DNA of 39,824 bases from a virus. A program made the translations under genes and the position numbers. This document shows, piece by piece, positions 13,913-19,812 of the stretch (position 1 is its first letter; each line of letters opens with the position of its first letter). The notes beneath the pieces were generated by a model, which was not told the origin of the DNA, did not search any database, and saw nothing but the letters and a program-made list of their open reading frames with translations. The stretch lies in the IMG/VR virus record IMGVR_UViG_3300046804_000519, positions 1 to 39,824 of that record. One strand, written 5' to 3'.

Positions 13913-14063
13913 CGCGCTCTCTTTCTTCCTCGTAGAATCGCTTATAGTCATCGGGGTATAGTTTTGAAAGGCGTCTCAAAGCTCTGTCTCTAATACGCCG
14001 GTAGTTGCGGTAATAGACCGCTTGCTTCTTGGCTGTCTCTATTCTGCGTTCAAGGTCGGCCAT
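13758..14063 (-). CDS. Small basic helical protein
   Basis: 101 residues starting after GGAGGAT. The first 60 residues (MADLERRIETAKKQAVYYRNYRRIRDRALRRLSKLYPDDYKRFYEEERERDEQ) form a charged helix typical of small actinophage proteins of unknown role, possibly nucleic-acid binding. The last 40 residues overlap the transglycosylase gene by 155 bases and are low-complexity, so the overlap may be real but the tail is not conserved-looking. Confidence 0.6.
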   Translation of the reverse strand: MADLERRIETAKKQAVYYRNYRRIRDRALRRLSKLYPDDYKRFYEEERERDEQEEKVWVDLTGRTNGGTNTAGRPSHRRSNLGSEQTNLHNQPEGNYGGEA

Positions 14064-14133
14064 TGAGCTTATCCTCCCACACTACAAGTAGGTAGGCAAA
14101 GATCGAGATGAGCAATACTCCTATGAAGATCAC
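14050..14133 (-). CDS. Tiny membrane peptide (27 residues)
   Basis: GTG start overlaps the stop of the upstream gene (GTGA) and the stop lies inside the start of the next gene. Residues 2-20 (IFIGVLLISIFAYLLVVW) form one hydrophobic span followed by EDKLNGRP. Coupled on both sides within an operon, so probably translated; function unknown, possibly a membrane toxin or accessory lysis peptide. Confidence 0.45.
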   Translation of the reverse strand: MIFIGVLLISIFAYLLVVWEDKLNGRP

Positions 14134-14363
14134 GCTCGCCCTCTCTCTCGCTCGTCTAGTATGGTTGCCAGAATAAGGTTGGTGACATCCACCTTATCGG
14201 TTATCAGGGTCGGGTTCTCCTCGTTAGATTCATCCCAGACCGAGACAAAGACCTTGTAGTCTAGCCCCTTTCGATACCACTCAATAGCGATCATCGCGCT
14301 ATTGCCACCCCATACTGCGTTGCCTGTATGGTCGGTGACTTCCCAGAAGTTAGTTGCTTTCAT
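14130..14363 (-). CDS. Hypothetical small protein
   Basis: 77 residues, overlapping the upstream gene end by 14 bases. Mixed alpha-beta composition: MKATNFWEVTDHTGNAVWGGNSAMIAIEWYRKGLDYKVFVSVWDESNEE, ending DERERGRA. No family recognised; compact globular appearance and operon overlaps support a real gene. Confidence 0.55.
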   Translation of the reverse strand: MKATNFWEVTDHTGNAVWGGNSAMIAIEWYRKGLDYKVFVSVWDESNEENPTLITDKVDVTNLILATILDERERGRA

Positions 14364-14511
14364 CCTCGTCCTCCTGTTCTACTGCCACAAACGTTCCGCC
14401 TAGTGCGGTCATTACGTAGCGCAGATTCTTCTTGACTTCCTTACGCTTTCCTAGCTCTATCGTGCCCAGGATGAGCGCGATCTGTTCTTCCTCCGTTAGT
14501 TGCTTAGACAT
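14350..14511 (-). CDS. Hypothetical small protein
   Basis: 53 residues from ATG 14511, chosen because GAGGAGGAAAG lies directly upstream; a longer start at 14568 has no such site. Helical start (LTEEEQIALILGTIELGKRKEVKK) and hydrophobic YVMTALGGTFVAVEQ, acidic end. Not recognised. Confidence 0.55.
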   Translation of the reverse strand: MSKQLTEEEQIALILGTIELGKRKEVKKNLRYVMTALGGTFVAVEQEDEDESN

Positions 14512-14644
14512 TACTTTCCTCCTCTTTCTTGCCAGCGCAATCGTGGCAACCTTCGCAGTAATAGTCACAATAACCCGTTCCGTCGTTTCCGTTCTCTTGT
14601 TGATCTTTCAACCACTCTTCTTTCGTCATCGTTAGTTTAGGCAT
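14504..14644 (-). CDS. Small cysteine-rich protein
   Basis: 46 residues after GGAGGAAAGCA. MPKLTMTKEEWLKDQQENGNDG precedes a cluster YCDYYCEGCHDCAG with four cysteines in eleven residues, likely a metal-binding knot. Stop overlaps the next start (ATGTCTAA). Unknown function. Confidence 0.5.
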   Translation of the reverse strand: MPKLTMTKEEWLKDQQENGNDGTGYCDYYCEGCHDCAGKKEEESNV

Positions 14645-14786
14645 TGCTTTCCTCCTCCATCTTGATTAGGTCATCGATTTCCGGCGAGTATCTCTGCGCC
14701 GGAGCCTTGCTGTCATCCTCGCACACGTAGGCGTGCTTGGTTATGAGATCGCCATAATTGTCACCGCATACGCCACACTTAGGCAT
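14637..14786 (-). CDS. Small zinc-knuckle protein
   Basis: 49 residues. MPKCGVCGDNYGDLITKHAYVCEDD has C-x2-C and a following H/C pair, a single small zinc finger, followed by a charged helix (SPEIDDLIKMEEES). The ATG overlaps the end of the upstream gene, and its own end overlaps the next ATG (ATGCCTAA). Unknown function. Confidence 0.5.
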   Translation of the reverse strand: MPKCGVCGDNYGDLITKHAYVCEDDSKAPAQRYSPEIDDLIKMEEESNA

Positions 14787-15000
14787 TAGTCATCTCCCAT
14801 TGGTCAGCCAGGTATAGCGCAATAGCGTGTCCAGCTTCAGCAATAGCCGAAGGAATACCGCTAGCCACGCCGGCAGATTCGATAACTACTTCACCGGTTA
14901 GGTCTAAGACATCTACGATCCACGCTCTACCGCTCTCACTCTCGGAATCGTCTAACTCTCTTATATCTATGCGTAGATAGGTTCTGCTTAGTTCATACAT
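14779..15000 (-). CDS. Hypothetical small protein
   Basis: 73 residues with strong AAGGAGGAAAG ribosome site. Beta-rich start (MYELSRTYLRIDIRELDD), AWIVDVLDLTGEVVIE, then a helical SAIAEAGHAIALYLADQW. Appears to be a small folded domain; no family recognised. Confidence 0.55.
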   Translation of the reverse strand: MYELSRTYLRIDIRELDDSESESGRAWIVDVLDLTGEVVIESAGVASGIPSAIAEAGHAIALYLADQWEMTNA

Positions 15001-15148
15001 TACTTTCCTCCTTGATAGTCATTAGTTCGTTTTCTTCATCGTGAATTACTCCACACTCATCGCAATAGCAGCGTTCTCCACAGGTCCAACACACAGCTCC
15101 GACACTTAGATTTTCTGCCATCTCTCCACATATTACGCACTCACGCAT
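14993..15148 (-). CDS. Small protein with double zinc ribbon
   Basis: 51 residues with GGGAGAGAGTA before ATG. MRECVICGEMAEN, then VCWTCGERCYCDECGVIHDEE: several C-x2-C pairs and a terminal Cys/His, a treble-clef or RING-like metal site. One of at least four zinc proteins in this block. Its stop overlaps the next start (ATGTATGA). Confidence 0.55.
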   Translation of the reverse strand: MRECVICGEMAENLSVGAVCWTCGERCYCDECGVIHDEENELMTIKEESNV

Positions 15149-15285
15149 TACTCTCTCCCTTCCTTGTCTTTTCTATGAGGCACTCTGCCCCATAGGTGAA
15201 GAATAGTCAAGAGAATCCCTGCCCAGATGAGCGGTTGAATAAAGGCGAGAATTCCGCCTAGGTAAAGACCGGTCAGGATTCCCAT
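15148..15285 (-). CDS. Small membrane protein
   Basis: 45 residues from ATG 15285, overlapping the stop of the LPD29-like gene (TGATG). Residues 2-33 are hydrophobic (ILTGLYLGGILAFIQPLIWAGILLTILHLW), one long or two short membrane spans, with basic tail RVPHRKDKEGRE. Probable inner membrane peptide of unknown role. Confidence 0.55.
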   Translation of the reverse strand: MGILTGLYLGGILAFIQPLIWAGILLTILHLWGRVPHRKDKEGRE

Positions 15286-15812
15286 CACGCACCCACTTTC
15301 ACGCTTGGCGCGATATGGCGCGAAAGATAGCGCACGAGAGAGTATCCGCTTACAGGATAAGGAATCACGCCGAAATCACTCGCGAGACTTTCCCTGCTGT
15401 AAAAATCGGAATAGTTGAAGATCTGCCCTGCTGTCTCTTGGTTGAGATCTAAGACCTTCTGAGCTTCTGCCGATAGCTGCTCAATATAAGCCGGCGAAAG
15501 CTCCCTATCGGTAAAGACATAGTCAGACCCGAAAGAGACTAACACCGGCGTTTCACTACCGGCGAAAGCCATTAGGGTATCTGGCTTATATGACTTTAGA
15601 TCTATTGAGCCATCAAAACTCGCTCCCTCGTATCTCTTAGCGATTCTCTCAACATCATCAATAAACGGGCCATCTACCCAGCTCACGCGGATACTCGCGC
15701 CACCGGAATAAACGGAAGATCTCACGCTAAATTTCACGTGAGGGTAATTAGTCTTCAGATCGGCGCGGATGAGCTTAGCTGTATCGGCGCACGATAGCGA
15801 TTTTCTTTCCAT
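15285..15812 (-). CDS. LPD29-like polyvalent-protein domain
   Basis: 175 residues from ATG 15812, directly after the previous stop and a GAGAGGAT site. SLSCADTAKLIRADLKTNYPHVKFSVRSS, then YSGGASIRVSWVDGP and YEGASFDGSIDLKSY reproduce the LPD29 (large polyvalent protein-associated) domain found in phage and plasmid proteins delivered early or linked with antirestriction functions. The rest (about 90-175) is an uncharacterised mixed region. Its presence two to three genes from an ArdC-like protein suggests a shared anti-defence role; biochemical function is unknown. Confidence 0.75.
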   Translation of the reverse strand: MERKSLSCADTAKLIRADLKTNYPHVKFSVRSSVYSGGASIRVSWVDGPFIDDVERIAKRYEGASFDGSIDLKSYKPDTLMAFAGSETPVLVSFGSDYVFTDRELSPAYIEQLSAEAQKVLDLNQETAGQIFNYSDFYSRESLASDFGVIPYPVSGYSLVRYLSRHIAPSVKVGA

Positions 15813-15814
15813 CT

Positions 15815-15955
15815 TTACGCTATCCTCTCGCATAGGTGACACTTTTCACCCAATAAATCGGGTCTATCTTCTGCCGATACGATCACGCCATCATCCTCTA
15901 CGCCACACGCTAGGCATAGCACGCGATCGTCGCTTGTTATCTTTACAGTTTCCAT
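15815..15955 (-). CDS. Small zinc-ribbon protein
   Basis: 46 residues from ATG 15955, with GAAAGGATA upstream as in the ArdC-like gene. METVKITSDDRVLCLACGVED and a late GEKCHLCERIA give two C-x2-C pairs of a zinc ribbon. Role unknown. Confidence 0.6.
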   Translation of the reverse strand: METVKITSDDRVLCLACGVEDDGVIVSAEDRPDLLGEKCHLCERIA

Positions 15956-15992
15956 CTTGCTTGTATCCTTTCGAGATTAGCTCCCTAGTGTT

Positions 15993-16046
15993 AGGTGAGC
16001 TACCTTCCGCCATAGTCTCGCAACTATGGCGGAAAGTAAAGCACCT
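15993..16046. promoter_or_regulatory. Long stem-loop between leftward genes
   Basis: TTCCGCCATAGT (16005-16016) and ACTATGGCGGAA (16023-16034) form a perfect 12-pair stem with a six-base loop; flanking TAC/GTA and AGGTG/CACCT extend it. No T-run follows on either strand, so it is more likely a processing, stability or protein-binding element than an intrinsic terminator. It lies in the only sizeable gap of the leftward block. Confidence 0.55.
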
Positions 16047-16203
16047 AGGCGTTAATAGACTTGAGATGATCCCTGAACATTTTCCTCGCTTGAGCTACGC
16101 TGTATCCAATATATACTTTAGTCTCTAGGTATCCCTGATCACACATTCCCGAACAGATAATATGACCGTTTCTAGGGTCTTTTACTACGTTAAAAACTTT
16201 CAT
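16045..16203 (-). CDS. Small hypothetical protein
   Basis: 52 residues with AGGAGAT seven bases before ATG. MKVFNVVKDPRNGHIICSGMCDQG, then KVYIGYSVAQARKMFRDHLKSINA; a beta hairpin followed by a helix, similar in shape to many small phage and plasmid proteins. No function assigned. Confidence 0.6.
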   Translation of the reverse strand: MKVFNVVKDPRNGHIICSGMCDQGYLETKVYIGYSVAQARKMFRDHLKSINA

Positions 16204-16352
16204 TATGCGATCTCCTTAGCGGTTAGGTAAATTTCCATTTTCTTATACTCTCTCACTAGCGCGTTTAGGCGTGTGAGCGTTAGGCTAGCGATAGCCCATA
16301 GGTTTCCCTCATCATCGGTTAGGCGATACTCTTTCGCCATCTGCTTAGGCAT
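16203..16352 (-). CDS. Small helical hypothetical protein
   Basis: 49 residues; ATG overlaps the ArdC stop as TAATG and its TAA overlaps the next ATG. MPKQMAKEYRLTDDEGNLWAIASLTLTRLNALVREYKKMEIYLT, mainly helical. Not recognised. Confidence 0.55.
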   Translation of the reverse strand: MPKQMAKEYRLTDDEGNLWAIASLTLTRLNALVREYKKMEIYLTAKEIA

Positions 16353-16723
16353 TAGGCCATCACCAACTCTCGCGCTAGCTTGGGAGAGTCTTCTGTCAAT
16401 TCTTGCGTGTCACTAATATCGAAGACATATCGCCAGGAGAAGAAGGGTTTATCCTGGCCATCTTCATCGGTGCGTGTGCCTAGTGGCACCAGGATCGCGA
16501 TACCCTTAGCACCCTTGCGCACCGATCGGCCAGCTTTTCTCCAATCGTGAAAACCGGCGCAATTAGTGGCGTTAGGCTTTTGGAAAAGAATCATCAAGCT
16601 ATTTTGGAGAGAATAACTAGAAGATAGGTTAGATGGGATGGATGGGTTAGTCTCGCCTAACGCTTTCGCGCTAGCGCGTAGGTGCGCAATAAATGCGCTT
16701 TTCTCTTCTTTCGATCGTGTCAC
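16352..16723 (-). CDS. ArdC-N-like antirestriction protein
   Basis: 123 residues from GTG (GAAAGGATA upstream). The central part matches the ArdC N-terminal single-stranded-DNA-binding domain: YSLQNSLMILFQKPNATNCAGFHDWRKAGRSVRKGAKGIAILVPLG, with the WRKxGRxVxKGxKGI signature. ArdC proteins protect incoming DNA from type I/II restriction. The zinc-metallopeptidase half of long ArdC proteins is absent, so this is a stand-alone N-domain. First solid gene of the leftward block, so likely among the earliest expressed. Confidence 0.8.
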   Translation of the reverse strand: MTRSKEEKSAFIAHLRASAKALGETNPSIPSNLSSSYSLQNSLMILFQKPNATNCAGFHDWRKAGRSVRKGAKGIAILVPLGTRTDEDGQDKPFFSWRYVFDISDTQELTEDSPKLARELVMA

Positions 16724-16776
16724 GCTTTTATCCTTTCGAGATGGTGAGCTATCTACTCACTAAGAGAAAACTAGGG

Positions 16777-16904
16777 CACTATGCCCCATAGTGTCAAGAG
16801 CAGACACGATAGGTCTGACCGGTCATAACCGCTAGGTGTGTTGAGAGTAGATTAGTTGAAGATTCAACTATTCAAGGGTTAGGGTATAGTAACGCCTGGC
16901 GTTA
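16777..16904. promoter_or_regulatory. Promoter/operator region of the leftward block
   Basis: Three inverted repeats occur in 130 bases upstream of the ArdC-like gene: CACTATG-ccc-CATAGTG (16777-16793), TAGTTGAA-ga-TTCAACTA (16853-16870) and TAACGCC-t-GGCGTTA (16890-16904). Leftward, a perfect TTGACA (16797-16792) overlaps the first repeat, which would lie in the spacer of a promoter; the -10 (near TAGTTT) is weak. Such dyads beside a promoter resemble repressor-binding operators. Confidence 0.5.
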
Positions 16905-17050
16905 TTAGTGGCAGCTTCTGGCAGATCGCTAGGCGTAATGCGAGAGCAGATAGTTAGAAAATAATCGGAGAGAATTAGGAAAGATACCGCCGATGGGATA
17001 GTTACCCTTTCCGCTCGCAATTCTGTTTGATTCCTTTCCGATTCGGTCAT
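16868..17050 (-). CDS. Possible small protein at the head of the leftward block
   Basis: 60 codons from ATG 17050 with hydrophobic stretch (VSFLILSDYFLTIC). There is no clear ribosome site, the frame covers two of the three palindromes, and the composition is not distinctive. It may be a genuine first gene of the leftward block or a chance frame; listed with low confidence. Confidence 0.25.
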   Translation of the reverse strand: MTESERNQTELRAERVTIPSAVSFLILSDYFLTICSRITPSDLPEAATNNARRYYTLTLE

Positions 17051-17275
17051 ATCTGGTCTGCCCGATACTCGATTTCCCCGAAACTAGACCCGGCATTGCT
17101 TAGTTTTTTTGCACGCGGAGGCTATATCCCCAATTAAATATCTGCGCTAAAGTTAAACGCCGTGATCGGCTGTACCACTTTGTCCGTATTTTTACGTGAC
17201 GTTAGTCACATTTGAAAGATTTTTCGTTGGAAAACGGGAAATCGACTATTTTTTCTGCCTTATATATAGTAGGGA
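17051..17275. other. AT-rich intergenic region between divergent operons
   Basis: No convincing gene. Contains a T7 run (17104-17110), a dyad GTGAC-gtta-GTCAC (17196-17209) and AT-rich boxes such as TATATATAG (17262-17270) that could serve as a -10 for rightward transcription. Divergent leftward (ArdC-like) and rightward (terminase) operons start on either side, so promoters, and perhaps an origin, are expected here. Confidence 0.4.
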
Positions 17276-17462
17276 GCGAATGCGACAGCAGCCATAGCAT
17301 TCGCGACCTGACTGGGCGCTCCGCTAGGAGCTACGCGCCCTAGAAACAATACAGTATTTACCCCTCACTCACCGTGGTTCGTTCGGGCGCTAAGCCCGAA
17401 CTACAGTGGTGCTTTGCACCACATTTAGTGGGGTGAGTTCTATCTATCGCCCACTGATAGAT
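17276..17462 (+). ncRNA. Dense stem-loop array upstream of terminase (structured leader or RNA)
   Basis: Five perfect stems in under 190 bases: GCGAATGC/GCATTCGC (17276-17304); GGGCGC/GCGCCC with inner CTCC/GGAG (17314-17340); GTTCGGGC-gctaa-GCCCGAAC (17381-17401); GTGGTGC-ttt-GCACCAC (17406-17422); ATCTATC/GATAGAT (17442-17462). CTCACC (17368-17373) can pair with GGTGAG (17432-17437) to enclose the third and fourth stems as a three-way junction. No T-runs, so not simple terminators. A structured 5' leader, a non-coding RNA or a packaging/replication site are all possible. Strand is assumed from the downstream operon. Confidence 0.5.
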
Positions 17463-17508
17463 TTACCCTCCCACTGATGAAAGAAAGCCTCCACGCGACA
17501 CGCGACTT

Positions 17509-19383
17509 ATGAAACCTACACCAAATAAGACCAAGGAAGCAGACAAGGCCAAGAAGATCATCCTCCAATGTATTGGAGATGGGATGACTATTGAGGCCTC
17601 CTGCAGGGTCGCTGGTAAATCCATCAAGACCTACGAGTACTACCGTAGATCAGATGATATCTTCCGGCAGTTAGCCGACCGTACCCGCCTTGGCGGGTTG
17701 GAAAAGAACTTTGCAGAAGAGACCGCAAAGAATCTAGATTTTAAGACCTGGCGTCAGAAGTATCTTAAGCAACAGACCTTTCCTCACCAACTTAACTTGG
17801 TAGATGTCATTGAAGGTAGAGACCCATCGTGGTTCCACCATTCGATGAAATACGAAAAGGGCATTGCAGATAACCGCATCCTGATTAACATACCGCCGAA
17901 TCACGCCAAGTCCATCACTATCACTGTGGACTATGTGACCTACAAGGTTGTCAATAATCCTAACTTTAGAGTCCTGATAGTCTCTCAGACTCAGCGCCTA
18001 GCGGCAGACTTCTTGTATGCCATCAAGCAACGCTTGACTCACCCGATGTATGAGCAACTCCAGCAGGCCTATGCCGCTGGTGTGGGCTTTAATACCAAGA
18101 CTGCCTCTTGGCAGCAAAACCGTGTGGTCTTTGGCGAAGAACTCCGAGAGTCCTCCGAGAAAGACCCCAACCTAGAAGCCGTAGGTATCGGCGGTCAGAT
18201 TTACGGTAAGCGTGCCGATATGATTATTCTGGATGATACCGTCACCTTGTCCAATGCCAATGACTTTGAAAAGCAAATCAAGTGGCTCCAACAAGACGTA
18301 CGCTCCCGTCTTAATCCTACCGGTAAGTTAATCGTCATCGGTACCCGCGTAGCCTCAGTAGACCTCTACAAAGAACTTCGTAACCCCGACAGGTATCCCG
18401 GTGGTCAAGTACCGTGGACCTATCTAGCGATGCCAGCTCTTTTAGAATCTGATGAAGACCCAGAGAAGTGGACTACGCTCTGGCCTTACTCTGACCAACC
18501 CTTTGATGGTCAACAAGAAGACCAGAAGAACGAAGAAGGTCTTTATCCTCGCTGGAATGGTAAGCATCTTTACTCTGAACGCCAAGCGATGGATGCAAGC
18601 ACTTGGGCGCTGGTCTACCAACAACAAGATATCTCCGATGATGCCATTTTTGATCCTGTCTGCGTTAAAGGCTCCATTGATGGAATGCGTAAAGCCGGTC
18701 GCCTAACGCCAGGCTATCCCGGACATCCACCATCGCTTAATGGGTTTTCTATCGTCTGTGGTCTTGACCCAGCGATGGTCGGTGATACTGCAGCAGTCTG
18801 CTACGCAGTAGACCGCACCACTCATAAACGCTACATCGTTGATGCTACCAAGATTTCTCGCCCCACTCCAGCACAGATTCGCCAACTCATCATTGACTGG
18901 TCCAATGTCTATGCTCCAGCAGAGTGGATTGTTGAGCGTAACGCTTTCCAGTCTTTCCTTACCCAAGACGAAGGTATCCGTACCTTCCTTGCATCCAAAG
19001 GTATCGTGTTGCGTGAGCATCACACCGGCAACAACAAATGGGATGCAGGCTTTGGTGTTGCATCGATGTCAACCTTATTTGGTTCTAAGCAAATAGATGG
19101 AAAGCACCATCGCGATAACTTGATGCACCTTCCCTCTGATGCTACTGAGAATGTTAAGAATCTTATTGAGCAACTTATTACTTGGTCACCAACGACCAAA
19201 GGTAAGACCGATATGGTGATGGCTCTATGGTTCTGTGAGATCAGGGCAAGGGAATGGCTCAACACTGGCATACACCAGAAGCACCATATGAACAATCCCT
19301 TCCTCAATAGGTACGAACGAAAGAAACAGATTGTCGTCAACATTGACGAATTGTTAAACGACAAACAACGCCAATTCATCTAG
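17509..19383 (+). CDS. Terminase large subunit with N-terminal HTH
   Basis: 624 residues. The N-terminal 20-60 region (TIEASCRVAGKSIKTYEYYRRSDDIF) looks like a small-terminase helix-turn-helix, suggesting fused DNA recognition because no separate small subunit is seen. The ATPase follows: Walker A-like PPNHAKS (129-135), Walker B MIILDD (238-243). The C-terminal nuclease has GLDPAMVGD (418-426) and KTDMVMALWF near residue 565, RNase H-like metal ligands. It packages DNA into the prohead. Heads the late operon; ribosome site before ATG is weak. Confidence 0.92.
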   Translation: MKPTPNKTKEADKAKKIILQCIGDGMTIEASCRVAGKSIKTYEYYRRSDDIFRQLADRTRLGGLEKNFAEETAKNLDFKTWRQKYLKQQTFPHQLNLVDVIEGRDPSWFHHSMKYEKGIADNRILINIPPNHAKSITITVDYVTYKVVNNPNFRVLIVSQTQRLAADFLYAIKQRLTHPMYEQLQQAYAAGVGFNTKTASWQQNRVVFGEELRESSEKDPNLEAVGIGGQIYGKRADMIILDDTVTLSNANDFEKQIKWLQQDVRSRLNPTGKLIVIGTRVASVDLYKELRNPDRYPGGQVPWTYLAMPALLESDEDPEKWTTLWPYSDQPFDGQQEDQKNEEGLYPRWNGKHLYSERQAMDASTWALVYQQQDISDDAIFDPVCVKGSIDGMRKAGRLTPGYPGHPPSLNGFSIVCGLDPAMVGDTAAVCYAVDRTTHKRYIVDATKISRPTPAQIRQLIIDWSNVYAPAEWIVERNAFQSFLTQDEGIRTFLASKGIVLREHHTGNNKWDAGFGVASMSTLFGSKQIDGKHHRDNLMHLPSDATENVKNLIEQLITWSPTTKGKTDMVMALWFCEIRAREWLNTGIHQKHHMNNPFLNRYERKKQIVVNIDELLNDKQRQFI

Positions 19384-19391
19384 GAGAAACA

Positions 19392-19796
19392 ATGGCACGT
19401 AAAGGAATGTCGGAGGACGAATATTACAATCGTCGCTCTTGGCTGATTGATACAGCAGAAACTCCAGCAGATAAGAAAAGACTTGCTAAGGATTTAGCAA
19501 ACTTGAAGAAGGAGTATATGATGAGCAGAAACCCAAAGATGGTTGATAAGCCAGCAGTGAAGATTACTGGTAGCGCCAGAGGCGTATCACGTAAACCTGC
19601 TGAAGTTGCCAAGCCTTCTGCATCAATGACTAAATCTGCTCCAGCATCTAAGGCTCCTAAGATGACCAATCTGCCTAAGAAGACCGCTGCAAACAAAGCC
19701 AGTATGGCTAAGCCTTCAATGCCTGCCACCAAGAGAACAAAGACTCTTGAAAAGAAGACAGGTTCAAATTACAGCATTATCCAAAAGAGAAAATAA
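19392..19796 (+). CDS. Small very basic Lys/Ala/Pro-rich protein
   Basis: 134 residues; AGGAG five bases before ATG. After a helical start (SEDEYYNRRSWLIDTAETPADKKRLAKDLANLKKEYMM), the rest is Lys, Ala, Pro, Ser repeats (KPSASMTKSAPASKAPKMT) resembling histone-H1-like tails. It lies between terminase and portal; DNA or packaging-complex interaction is plausible. No recognised family. Confidence 0.7.
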   Translation: MARKGMSEDEYYNRRSWLIDTAETPADKKRLAKDLANLKKEYMMSRNPKMVDKPAVKITGSARGVSRKPAEVAKPSASMTKSAPASKAPKMTNLPKKTAANKASMAKPSMPATKRTKTLEKKTGSNYSIIQKRK

Positions 19797-19812
19797 CTAG
19801 AAGCAGGTTTTA

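Noticed and set aside
17104-17110. Seven-T run that could mark a terminator
   Set aside because: No stable stem precedes it on the rightward strand and none precedes the complementary A-run on the other; more likely part of an AT-rich promoter area.
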